Positions 1-7,104 of a stretch of 18,249 bases of DNA are shown piece after piece. Positions within the stretch are counted from its first letter, which is position 1. Each line of letters opens with the position of its first letter. The position numbers and the translations under genes were made by a program. The DNA is from Candidatus Aminicenantota bacterium (GTDB taxonomy: Bacteria > Acidobacteriota > Aminicenantia > UBA2199). The stretch lies in assembly GCA_026393775.1 (NCBI GenBank), contig JAPKZM010000092.1, positions 1 through 18,249 on the forward strand, written 5' to 3'. The notes under the pieces were generated by a model. It ran no database searches, had not been told where the DNA came from, and saw only the letters and a list, made by a program, of their open reading frames with translations.

Positions 1-615
1 CGCCGCGGACGCCAGCGCCGCTTCGTCCACCCCTTCCAGCTGCATCGCGTTCGCGGCAAATTCGCCGCCGAGCGCCACGGCGTCAGCTTCGCCGGCCTGG
101 TATCCGGTCACCGAGCTCAGGGGGATGTCGATGAATTTCGTGCCCCAGTGTTTTTTGACCAGGCGGCGGTCGGGGGCGGACGCGATCAGCCAGTCGGAGG
201 GTTTGCCGATGACGCCGATGGGCCCGGCCAGGGCCTGGCGCGTCTTTTGGAAATCCGCCAGGCGCTGCAAACGGGAGGAGATGAACCCGCGGTCGCCGTG
301 AACGATCTCCGTTGTTTCATCCTGCTGGCGCACCCAGGCGGAAATTTCCAGGGCGGCGGCCAGCGAGTTGTGTTTATTGTCGGCCAGAAGGATAAGCGGC
401 CGAGGCAGGAGCGGATAAAGCTTGCGGAAGCGGTCTTCGCTGCCTCCCGAGGCAATGAAAACGACGTGCAGGTCCGCGGTCACCGCTTCCCCGGGTTTCA
501 TTTGCAGCAGCTCGAACTCGCGGCGCAGCGGGGCCAGGAACTCGGCGCGGTCGCGTTCGAAGCGCAGCGGGTCGTGCCTTCCCGAATCCAGGCGCAGCAG
601 GGCGATTTTTATCAT
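1..615 (-). CDS. L-fucose/L-arabinose isomerase-like protein, N-terminal part (cut by window edge)
   Basis: The minus frame opens at ATG 615 and stays open for 205 codons to position 1, so the C-terminus lies outside the window. The protein starts MIKIALLRLDSGRHD. Around residues 135-160 it carries a GVIGKPSDWLIAS stretch followed by KKHWGTKFIDIPL. That pattern is typical of the N-terminal domains of fucose-isomerase-like ketol isomerases (recalled family knowledge). Those proteins interconvert aldose and ketose sugars in the cytoplasm using a divalent metal; the metal-binding residues lie in the C-terminal half and cannot be checked here. A strong Shine-Dalgarno (GGGAGG) sits 5 nt before the ATG and an extended -10 lies about 40 nt upstream. 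The gene follows the exporter operon on the same strand but has its own promoter candidate. Substrate is unknown. The family call is moderately sure; the exact sugar is not assignable. Confidence 0.65.
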   Translation of the reverse strand, partial: MIKIALLRLDSGRHDPLRFERDRAEFLAPLRREFELLQMKPGEAVTADLHVVFIASGGSEDRFRKLYPLLPRPLILLADNKHNSLAAALEISAWVRQQDETTEIVHGDRGFISSRLQRLADFQKTRQALAGPIGVIGKPSDWLIASAPDRRLVKKHWGTKFIDIPLSSVTGYQAGEADAVALGGEFAANAMQLEGVDEAALASAA

Positions 616-654
616 GGTTCCCTCCCCAATGTTCCGTTCAAGGCGGTCAGGGAG

Positions 655-663
655 ATTTTAGCA
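655..663 (-). promoter_or_regulatory. Extended -10 promoter candidate (TGCTAAAAT) for the isomerase-like gene
   Basis: On the minus strand TGCTAAAAT reads from 663 to 655: a TG dinucleotide, one spacer base, then TAAAAT. Transcription would start near 648, leaving a 5' UTR of about 33 nt before ATG 615 that contains GGGAGG. No convincing -35 at 16-18 nt was found, as is common for extended -10 promoters. Nearly the same nonamer precedes the genes at 4297 and 12044. Confidence 0.45.
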
Positions 664-729
664 CAACGGCCGGCATCAAGATTGAAAAAAAAGCATCATG
701 ATAGGTTTTCAGCCCTCAGAGCATCCGGA

Positions 730-2061
730 TTAGAGTCTCAGGCCCCCGCGCGGCTGGTTGCCGGCTTGTGCCGTCGAGCTTGCTACCGGCGCGTTCTTGC
801 CGGTGATCAGCAGATCGCCTTCCTTCAGTTCGCCGCTGATGATCCTGCGCACCTCCGTGTTTTTATTGTCGGAGATGCCGATGGCGATGGTCACCGGCGC
901 GATGTTGCCGTCCGGGCCCAGCTTCCAGACCGTCTTGATGTTCTTCGGCTTCTGGGCGGAACGTTGCGCTTTGTCCTGGCTGGCCGTGCCGGCGGCAGGT
1001 GCCGTTGCCTGCCTGGCCCGGGTTTCGGCCTGACCCGCCTGCCGGGGAGTGTCCACCGGGGCGACGCTCTTGGCGGCAAGCGGCTGGAGCTCCGATTCGA
1101 GATCGGGCTTCAGGAACGCCTTATTCGGAACCAGCAATGAGTCCGGAGCGGTGTTGGTGACGATGGTCACGTTGGCGGTCATGCCGGGCCTGAACTTCAA
1201 TCCGGGGTTGTCGATCTGGACGATGGCCTTGTAGGTGACCACGTTCTGCACGGTCGCCGAAGCGTATCTGACCTGGATGATCTTCCCGGTGAAGACCTCG
1301 TTGGGGAATGCCTGCACCGTGAAGCTTGCTACCTGCTCCGCCTTGATTTCGCCCATGTCGGTTTCATCGACGTCGCACTGGATCTGCATCTTGGTCAGGT
1401 CATTGACCACGAACAGTTCCGGAGCGGTGAAGCTGGCGGCGACGGTTTGGCCCGGCTCGACGCTCCGGGTCACGACGATGCCGTCGATCGGCGAAATGAT
1501 CTTGGTGTTCTTCAGGCTGACCAGCAACTGGTTGAGCTGGGATTGTATCTGCTCGACTTTCAGCTTGGCGGAGGAGAGGTCGAGCTCCGCCTTGCGCAGG
1601 AGCACATCGGCATTCTCCTTGTCCGAATCCGAGACCACCCCCTGGTCAAAGAGCTGCTTGGTGCGTTCATTGTTTTTCCGGGCCGTTTCAAAATCGAGCT
1701 TGGATTGGTTTGCGGCGAGCTCCGCGGACTTCTTGCTCAGCTTGGACTCGTCGATCTTCAGGACGAAAGGCTCCGGGTCGATCTCGGCCAGCAGTTGGCC
1801 GGCTTTCACCTTGCTGTTGAAATCAACAAAGATGTTCTTGACCTTTCCGGACACCTCCGAACCGATGGTGGCCGTCTTTTGCGGCTGGATCGTGCCGGTG
1901 GTCGTGACGACGCTGCTCAAGCTGCCTTTGCCAGCCGGCGCTGTCAGATATGCGGAGGCGGAAGCGGCCTGGGATCCGGGCTTGCCGATGAGCAGATATG
2001 CGATGACCGCGGCGGCGATGATGACCGCTGCGCCGATGAAGATGAATTTCTTGTTCTTCAT
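730..2061 (-). CDS. MacA/HlyD-type periplasmic adaptor of an ABC exporter
   Basis: This 443-residue protein has an N-terminal membrane anchor (about residues 5-26, following MKNKK). The first lipoyl half follows (about 50-98, with TTGTIQPQKTATIGSEVSG), then a long heptad-rich coiled coil (about 104-186). The second lipoyl half contains KIISPIDGIVVTRSVEPGQ, and a beta-barrel ends with PGMTANVTIV. This is the layout of MacA-type adaptors, which bridge an inner-membrane transporter to an outer-membrane TolC-like channel. Between the barrel and the C-terminal membrane-proximal domain is a low-complexity Ala/Gln/Pro/Lys stretch (about 330-378), which makes it longer than typical MacA (about 370 residues). 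It is the last gene of a three-gene operon: its ATG lies 12 nt after the permease stop, and AAGGAG sits in that gap. No outer-membrane partner is encoded in the window, and the substrate is unknown. Confidence 0.9.
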   Translation of the reverse strand: MKNKKFIFIGAAVIIAAAVIAYLLIGKPGSQAASASAYLTAPAGKGSLSSVVTTTGTIQPQKTATIGSEVSGKVKNIFVDFNSKVKAGQLLAEIDPEPFVLKIDESKLSKKSAELAANQSKLDFETARKNNERTKQLFDQGVVSDSDKENADVLLRKAELDLSSAKLKVEQIQSQLNQLLVSLKNTKIISPIDGIVVTRSVEPGQTVAASFTAPELFVVNDLTKMQIQCDVDETDMGEIKAEQVASFTVQAFPNEVFTGKIIQVRYASATVQNVVTYKAIVQIDNPGLKFRPGMTANVTIVTNTAPDSLLVPNKAFLKPDLESELQPLAAKSVAPVDTPRQAGQAETRARQATAPAAGTASQDKAQRSAQKPKNIKTVWKLGPDGNIAPVTIAIGISDNKNTEVRRIISGELKEGDLLITGKNAPVASSTAQAGNQPRGGLRL

Positions 2062-2073
2062 TTTATCTCCTTG

Positions 2074-3312
2074 CTACTCGTAACGCAGTGCCTCGATGAC
2101 GTTGAGCTTCGAGGCTTTAAAGGCCGGGTAATAGCCGAAGAATGTGCCGACACCGGTCGAAATCCCGAAGGCGATCAGAATGGCATTCGGCGGGATCGCC
2201 GTCCGCGATTTGAAGACCGACTCCAGGATTGCCGCTCCGCCGACGGCCGCGAGGATTCCGAGCAGGCCCCCGATCAGGCAGAGAGTGACCGCTTCGATGA
2301 GGAATTGCAGGCGGATGTCCCGCGGCTTGGCGCCGATCGCCCGGCGGATGCCGATCTCCCTCGTGCGCTCGGTCACGGAGGCGAACATGATGTTCATGAT
2401 GCCGATGCCGCCGACCAGCAGCGATACGGCCGCGATCGCCACCAGGAGGCTGGTCATGGTCTCGGTGCTCGACTGGGCGAGACTCACCACCTCGGCCACG
2501 TTGCGGACGGTGAAATCATCGGCCGATCCGTCGCTGGCTTCGATGTGGTGCCTCCGGCGCAGGAGTTCGGTGACCTCGGCGATGGCGGCGTTCAGGGCAT
2601 CGGTGCTCGTTGCCGACAGCTGGATCTGGTTTATCGAGGAATCAACCTTGCCAAGGAGCCTGGACATGGCGGTGGTGTACGGCATCATGATGACATCGTC
2701 GCGGTTGCCGAAACCTCCGATCTGCCCCTTGGCGGCGAGGACGCCGATGACCGTGAACGGCTGGCGGTTGATGCGGATGATTTCGCCGACCGCGTCCGCG
2801 CCCCCGAACAATTGGCTGTAGACTTCCGCGCCCAGGACGCAGATCTTCAGTCCGGCATGCACTTCATCCTCGCTGAAAAATCTTCCGTCGCCCTTGGCCG
2901 CATCGATCTGCCAGTCGCCGATGACCGGGAAATCCGACCCTACGCCCTGCACCGTTGTCGGCCAGTTGGTGCTCTTGTAGATGACCATCGATCTGGTCGA
3001 GACCAGCGGCGAAACATAGCTGATATTCGGGCACTCATCGGCGATGGCCAGCGCATCTTCGAGGGTAAGGGTGTTGACGCCTCCGGCGCCGGTGCTGACC
3101 CTGCCGACGCTGCGGCTGCCGGGCATCACGCTGAGGTTGTTGCTCATGCCGGCGAAGCGCTCCTCGATGTTGAGCTGGGCTCCGTAGCCGAGGCTCATCA
3201 CCATGATGACCGCTCCCACGCCGAAGATGATGCCGAGCAGGGTCAAGAAGGAGCGGAACTTGTTCTTCATCAGGGCCCGGACCGAGAAACTGATGGTGGT
3301 GGTGATGTTCAT
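2074..3312 (-). CDS. MacB-like ABC transporter permease (FtsX fold)
   Basis: This 412-residue permease has one N-terminal transmembrane helix (about residues 16-44) and a large periplasmic MacB-type domain (about 45-280). Three C-terminal helices follow, and it ends in the family-typical PAFKASKLNVIEALRYE. The cytoplasmic motif ERTREIGIRRAIGAKPRDI after the second helix is the usual coupling segment that contacts the ATPase. Unlike classical MacB, the ATPase is a separate gene, the one immediately upstream. The proteins of this family use ATP hydrolysis to drive periplasmic conformational change rather than to move substrate through the membrane itself (family knowledge). A GAGGAGG Shine-Dalgarno overlaps the end of the ATPase gene 5 nt before ATG 3312. 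It likely works with the ATPase at 3322-4011 and the adaptor at 730-2061. Substrate cannot be told. Confidence 0.92.
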   Translation of the reverse strand: MNITTTISFSVRALMKNKFRSFLTLLGIIFGVGAVIMVMSLGYGAQLNIEERFAGMSNNLSVMPGSRSVGRVSTGAGGVNTLTLEDALAIADECPNISYVSPLVSTRSMVIYKSTNWPTTVQGVGSDFPVIGDWQIDAAKGDGRFFSEDEVHAGLKICVLGAEVYSQLFGGADAVGEIIRINRQPFTVIGVLAAKGQIGGFGNRDDVIMMPYTTAMSRLLGKVDSSINQIQLSATSTDALNAAIAEVTELLRRRHHIEASDGSADDFTVRNVAEVVSLAQSSTETMTSLLVAIAAVSLLVGGIGIMNIMFASVTERTREIGIRRAIGAKPRDIRLQFLIEAVTLCLIGGLLGILAAVGGAAILESVFKSRTAIPPNAILIAFGISTGVGTFFGYYPAFKASKLNVIEALRYE

Positions 3313-3321
3313 GCTGCCTCC

Positions 3322-4011
3322 TCAGTTTTCCCGCTCGATGAGCCCGTCGCGCATGTGGATGCGCCTCTGGGCATAGCCGCCGATGTCGGGCTCATGGGTC
3401 ACGATGATCACGGTGATGCCTTTTTCCCGGTTGAGCATCCTGATGAAATCCATGATCTCATTGCTCCTTTTGGTGTCCAGGTTGCCGGTGGGCTCGTCGG
3501 CGAGTATCAGCGGCGGGTCATTGGCCAGCGCCCGGGCGATGGCTACCCGCTGCATCTCTCCGCCCGAGATCTGGTTGGTGCGGTTGTTCTTCTTGTCCGC
3601 CAAACCTACCAGCTCGAGCTTCTCCAGGGCTTTTGCCCTGGCGATCTTCTTGCGGACGTTGCCGTACAGCATCGGCAGCTCGATGTTCTCCAGGGTGGTC
3701 GTCCTGGGAATGAGATTGAAGGCCTGGAAGACGAAGCCGATCTCCCGGTTGCGTATCTCCGTGCGCTGGTTCTCGCTCAGATCGGAAACCTTCTTGCCGT
3801 TGAGGAAATAATCCCCCGCCGTAGGGCCGTCCAGGCAGCCGAGAATGCTCATCAGCGTCGACTTACCGGAACCGGAAGGGCCCATGATGGCCACGAATTC
3901 TCCGCGTTCGATCACGTGGCTGATCCCGTTCAGAGCCGGGAACCATTCATGACCTATCCGATAATTCTTTGTTATCTTGTCCAGCCTGATCAGTTCAGTT
4001 TCGGCTTGCAT
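3322..4011 (-). CDS. ABC transporter ATP-binding protein (MacB/LolD type)
   Basis: This 229-residue nucleotide-binding domain is complete. Walker A is GPSGSGKST (44-52), the Q-loop is Q96, and the signature is ISGGEMQRV (about 148-156) in place of LSGGQ. Walker B is LILADE with catalytic E173, followed by PTGNLD, and the H-loop is H206. The TGNLD D-loop and short length place it in the LolD/MacB-like group that powers FtsX-fold permeases. It is the first gene of the operon with the permease at 2074-3312 and the adaptor at 730-2061. The ATG is preceded by GGAG 7 nt away, and a TAAAAT box lies at 4044-4039 on the minus strand without a convincing -35. It diverges from the M28 peptidase gene across a 285-nt gap. 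Confidence 0.93.
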   Translation of the reverse strand: MQAETELIRLDKITKNYRIGHEWFPALNGISHVIERGEFVAIMGPSGSGKSTLMSILGCLDGPTAGDYFLNGKKVSDLSENQRTEIRNREIGFVFQAFNLIPRTTTLENIELPMLYGNVRKKIARAKALEKLELVGLADKKNNRTNQISGGEMQRVAIARALANDPPLILADEPTGNLDTKRSNEIMDFIRMLNREKGITVIIVTHEPDIGGYAQRRIHMRDGLIEREN

Positions 4012-4148
4012 CTTTTATCTCCATCCCTTTTTAAAAATATTTTAGGCTGCAAAAAAGAATCCCGAACAAAAATCCGCCGGATCGATTTTCCTCCATGACG
4101 GCATTTTACGGACTACTATTTGCAATGTCAATGATCGGCAGCACAAGT

Positions 4149-4173
4149 GATCCGCCGACGCAGGAAGCGGATC
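4149..4173. promoter_or_regulatory. Inverted repeat GATCCGC-N11-GCGGATC, possible operator
   Basis: Perfect 7-bp arms (4149-4155 and 4167-4173) separated by 11 nt lie in the gap between two divergent transcription units. The centre-to-centre distance of 18 nt is a spacing compatible with a dimeric regulator. It lies about 100 nt upstream of the peptidase promoter and could instead be chance; no factor is known. Confidence 0.25.
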
Positions 4174-4269
4174 TGATTTATTCCTTCACCTGGGTGAGTT
4201 GCAGAATGAGAAAGATATAAACGTGGGCTGTGGACGGAGCAGGCCCGGCTTCCATTTTATTTTCGGCTC

Positions 4270-4278
4270 TGCTAAGAT
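4270..4278 (+). promoter_or_regulatory. Extended -10 promoter candidate (TGCTAAGAT) for the M28 peptidase gene
   Basis: TG-C-TAAGAT lies 19 nt before ATG 4297; the start would be near 4285 and the leader would contain AAGGAG (4288-4293). No good -35 is visible. The same nonamer, followed by G(G/A)GCC in both places, occurs before the molybdenum hydroxylase gene at 12030-12038. Confidence 0.45.
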
Positions 4279-4296
4279 GGGCCCGATAAGGAGATC

Positions 4297-5766
4297 ATGA
4301 TGAAAGGGTACTGTTTGAAATGGATGTCGTGCGTCGTGCTGCTTGCGCTTTTCTGCCCGGCCATGCGGGCCGACGATCCGGCCGAGGCCGAAAAGTTGAT
4401 CCAGGGCAGCGAATTGTACGACCTGTGCAAAACGATGGCCGCCCCGGAATTTTCCGGGCGCCTGAGCGGCGACGCCGGCTATACCAAGGCCGCCCGCTGG
4501 GCCGCCGGCAGATTCGCCGAATGGGGCTTGCGGCCGATCGACACAAGGGCGGGTTTCCTGCAGGCCTACCCTTCCCCCTACAGCGTCGTGGAGAGTGCCG
4601 AACTCACGGTCATCCTGCCGGCCGCGGCTGAAGGCAAGGATACGGCGCCGGCCCGGCTGCAGGCCGAACTGGCCAAGGATTTCCTCCCCCTGGTGTTCAG
4701 CGACAGCGGCGAGGCGCGTGCTGCGGCCGCGGTTTTCTGCGGCTGGGGAATCAGCGCTCCCGAGATCGGCTACGACGATTATGCCGGCATCGACGCGCGC
4801 GGCAGGTTCGTCCTCTGCTTTCGCGGCACCCCCGATGCCAAGGAGAACCGCTACCAGGTCCATGACGAGCATCGCAGCCGCATGCGGACGGCGAAGGGCA
4901 AGGGAGCGTTGGGCATCGTCTACATCTACGATACCGTGCAGATCAATCCCAACGGCGACGTGCTCGCCGCTTTCACGCCGCTGATGATCAGCGAAGCCTT
5001 CACCGACCGCCTGCTCAAGGCCGAGGGCTTCAGCTGCGGCCAACTGAAAAGGGACCTGCTGGCCTACCGGCGGCCGCTCTCCTTCCCGCTGCCGGTTCGC
5101 TTCGACTACCGGGTCAAGAGCCGGGTCGATGCCGCCGGCATCGGCTACAACGTGGCCGGCTGGATCGAGGGGAGCGATCCCGGGCTGCGCCGCGAAGTAG
5201 TCGTCCTGGGCGCCCATTTCGACGCCTGCGGCGCGCACCTGGGGCTGCTTTTCCCCGGCGCCGACGACAACGCCAGCGGCAGCAGCGTGGTGCTGGGAGC
5301 CGCCAAGGCCGCGGCCGCGCTCGGCGTCAAGCCCAAGCGTTCCGTCCTGTTTGTTTTGTTCGGCGGCGAAGAAAAGGGGTTGCAGGGTTCGACCTGGTTT
5401 GCCGGGCACCTGCCCGAACCTTTCACCCGGGTGACGGCCATGCTCAATTTCGACATGGAAGGGGAAGGCGACCGGGCGGGAGTTGCGGTCTCGGCCCTGC
5501 CCGAAAACCTGAAAGAGGCGATTTTGCGTGCCGACGATAGCCGCAAGACCCTCACCGCCACGCGGGTGCTGGACCCGCCCGGGGTGCGCGGCTCCGATTT
5601 CGCCCCTTTCTTTCTTCAGGGCGTTCCTTGCGCCGCTTTCTGGTCGAACGGCCCCCATATCGAGTATCACAGCCCCGGCGACACGATCTACCGCATCAAT
5701 CCCGACATCCTGGCCGACATCGCCCGCCTGGCTTTCCGCGCCGCCTGCCAGGTTGCCGACCTTTAG
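4297..5766 (+). CDS. Secreted M28-family zinc aminopeptidase-like protein
   Basis: This protein has 489 residues, counted from ATG 4297. A second in-frame ATG at 4300 has the better 6-nt spacing to AAGGAG and may be the true start. An N-terminal signal peptide (basic start, hydrophobic core about 11-20, possible cut after AMRA) sends it across the inner membrane. The C-terminal M28 domain has every expected residue: H307 and D309 (AHFDACG), bridging D324 (GADDNASGS), catalytic E358 with ligand E359 (GGEEKG), D386 (NFDMEGEGD) and H458 (IEYHSPGDT). The middle segment (about 130-250) resembles the PA-type insertion of larger family members. Such enzymes remove N-terminal residues from peptides in the periplasm or outside, using two zinc ions. 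It is a stand-alone gene, divergent from the first exporter operon. The exact peptide specificity cannot be predicted. Confidence 0.9.
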   Translation: MMKGYCLKWMSCVVLLALFCPAMRADDPAEAEKLIQGSELYDLCKTMAAPEFSGRLSGDAGYTKAARWAAGRFAEWGLRPIDTRAGFLQAYPSPYSVVESAELTVILPAAAEGKDTAPARLQAELAKDFLPLVFSDSGEARAAAAVFCGWGISAPEIGYDDYAGIDARGRFVLCFRGTPDAKENRYQVHDEHRSRMRTAKGKGALGIVYIYDTVQINPNGDVLAAFTPLMISEAFTDRLLKAEGFSCGQLKRDLLAYRRPLSFPLPVRFDYRVKSRVDAAGIGYNVAGWIEGSDPGLRREVVVLGAHFDACGAHLGLLFPGADDNASGSSVVLGAAKAAAALGVKPKRSVLFVLFGGEEKGLQGSTWFAGHLPEPFTRVTAMLNFDMEGEGDRAGVAVSALPENLKEAILRADDSRKTLTATRVLDPPGVRGSDFAPFFLQGVPCAAFWSNGPHIEYHSPGDTIYRINPDILADIARLAFRAACQVADL

Positions 5767-5807
5767 AGCTGGAGCTGTTACCTGGATGCCTTTTGTTCGC
5801 TCAGTTT

Positions 5808-6011
5808 AAATTCCAAATTCCAAGCACCAAAACACAAACAAGCACCAATAGCCAATGACCAAATGACCAAACCGAAGAAAATAAATAAGGAATGATCTTG
5901 AAGGGGTTTGATTAATCAAACCCTACATAAGAAAATCTCCATTGTTTTTGTTTGGGACATTGGAATTTGGAACTTGGAATTTATTTGGAAATTGTGTTTT
6001 GGAATTTTAGT
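5808..6011. repeat. AT-rich imperfect inverted repeat island (TTCCAA-type) around a palindrome
   Basis: The gap between the M28 peptidase and the membrane protein is sharply AT-rich against its GC-rich flanks. The left part is built of AAATTCCAA, GCACCAA and AATGACCAA units. The right part (5941-6010) is built of the complements TTGGAATTT, TTGGAACTT and TGTGTTTTGGAATTTT, so the two sides form an imperfect inverted repeat about a centre near 5910. No ORF of protein-like character is present. I recall similar TTCCAA-rich islands as dispersed repeats in uncultured bacterial genomes, but cannot test this here. Confidence 0.55.
5904..5923. repeat. Perfect 20-bp palindrome at the centre of the repeat island
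   Basis: GGGTTTGATTAATCAAACCC is its own reverse complement, with no loop. It sits between the two TTCCAA-type arms. As RNA it could form a 7-8 bp stem with a small loop, and as DNA it could be a site for a dimeric protein. No U-tract follows, so a classical terminator is unlikely. Confidence 0.75.
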
Positions 6012-6012
6012 C

Positions 6013-7104
6013 TTATGCAGCCGGGCAATCGCTGTTTTCCTTTTTCAGCTCCGCCGCCCGTTTCGTTTCGGCCCTGGTCATGAAGGCCACGGCGATGAAA
6101 ATGAAAACCAGGCTGAGCCAATCCTCGATCCTGGGGAAACGGCCCTGGAAGAAAACGGCGAACAGCAGGGTGGCCGTGGTCCCGGCCACCAGCGAGGTGA
6201 GCCGGTTGGCCAGGCCGGCGAAGGTCGCGGTGCGCCCCTTGAACATGAAAATGAACACCGAGAAAAAGGCCACGAAACCGTATGCCGTTCCGGCCAGTAT
6301 CTCGCCCGGCCAGTGCCGGCCGGGAGCCAGGTAGCACTGCTGCAGGTGGTGCAGCAGTCCTCCCTTGAGCGCGGGCAGGAGCATGATCACCAGCAGGACC
6401 AGCAGGATGGTGAGCGAAGCCGAGACCTGTTCGACCGCGAAAAAGGCCTTGTTGTTCTGCTTGGCGCAACTGCCGCGGGTGTTCTTGTAGTAGTTCATGA
6501 TATAGATGCGGATGAAATAGCCCAGCAGATAACTCCCCAGCACGATCATGGCGGCGGGGTTGTGAAAGAGGTCGCGGCCGCCCTGGCTTTTGACGAAGAA
6601 CAGCTGGACGCACACGGCCATGACGGCGAAAACGACCGCCAGGTCCTCTTCCCTGTAGACTTTCTTGCGCAGGATGCCGGTTTGAATCTGGATGGCGTCA
6701 ACCAGGCGGCTGATGACGATGACCGAGCCCCGCATGATCAGCATGGCCACCATCACCGAGCGCAGCAGGGTGTAGAGCAGCGTCGTGGTTGGGATGACGA
6801 TGGCCGTGCAGATCCCGGAAGGGACGATGTAGAGGAACTCGCCCGGGAAACGGAATTTCCCCCAATGCACATAGCGGGCCGATTCCATTTTTCCCCAGCG
6901 GAAAAACAGGATCACTAGCAGGCAGATCAAACTGCCGCCGATGGTGCTGAAGATCAGGTATTCCAGCTGGTCGACGGCCGGCAGTCCCTGCGCGGCCGGG
7001 CCGGTCAGGTATTTGGTAGCGAGGCTGTAAATCACGTAGAATAAAAAATAGCAGCCGCACAGTTCCAACAGCCGTCTTGTGCTCCCCTCGTTGCTCTTGG
7101 TCAT
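6013..7104 (-). CDS. Ten-helix integral membrane protein, DMT-like layout, function unknown
   Basis: This 363-residue protein has about ten hydrophobic helices: roughly 12-33, 47-68, 85-113, 115-137, 154-170, 182-205, 229-247, 272-289, 302-319 and 328-342. Length and helix number match the drug/metabolite transporter (EamA-like) superfamily, though I see no diagnostic motif and the pairwise 5+5 repeat was not tested. Loops carry basic patches (for example RKKVYREED near 145), and the tail is charged (RAETKRAAELKKE). The gene lies downstream of the second exporter operon on the same strand. It is separated by 240 nt and has its own TTGACA/TACAAT promoter, so it is probably transcribed independently. 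A weak GAGG ribosome site lies 10 nt before ATG 7104. The C-terminus abuts the repeat island. A role in metabolite or lipid transport is possible but not shown. Confidence 0.75.
   Translation of the reverse strand: MTKSNEGSTRRLLELCGCYFLFYVIYSLATKYLTGPAAQGLPAVDQLEYLIFSTIGGSLICLLVILFFRWGKMESARYVHWGKFRFPGEFLYIVPSGICTAIVIPTTTLLYTLLRSVMVAMLIMRGSVIVISRLVDAIQIQTGILRKKVYREEDLAVVFAVMAVCVQLFFVKSQGGRDLFHNPAAMIVLGSYLLGYFIRIYIMNYYKNTRGSCAKQNNKAFFAVEQVSASLTILLVLLVIMLLPALKGGLLHHLQQCYLAPGRHWPGEILAGTAYGFVAFFSVFIFMFKGRTATFAGLANRLTSLVAGTTATLLFAVFFQGRFPRIEDWLSLVFIFIAVAFMTRAETKRAAELKKENSDCPAA

Larger units (their letters stand above)
4012..4296. other. Divergent intergenic region between exporter operon and M28 peptidase
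   Basis: These 285 nt hold no supported gene. They contain a possible -10 (TAAAAT, minus, 4044-4039) for the exporter operon, a 7-bp perfect inverted repeat at 4149-4173, and the extended -10 at 4270-4278 for the peptidase gene. A-rich tracts lie at 4051-4072. Nothing else was recognised. Confidence 0.6.

Noticed and set aside
684..692. T8 run on the minus strand after the first adaptor gene as a terminator
   Set aside because: No stable GC-rich hairpin precedes the run; only weak, short pairings could be found.
1447..4098. An 883-codon open frame on the plus strand, longer than any accepted gene
   Set aside because: It is antisense to three well-supported exporter genes (adaptor, permease, ATPase) with intact motifs. 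Its translation is rich in Asp, His, Arg and Gly with no domain pattern, as expected from antisense frames of GC-rich genes.
4186..5670. A 494-codon open frame on the minus strand
   Set aside because: It is antisense to the M28 peptidase, which has a signal peptide, ribosome site and all metal ligands; the antisense translation has no recognisable domain.
5808..6011. CRISPR array or tRNA in the AT-rich gap
   Set aside because: There are no regularly spaced identical repeats with unique spacers and no cloverleaf; units are degenerate TTCCAA-like words of irregular spacing.
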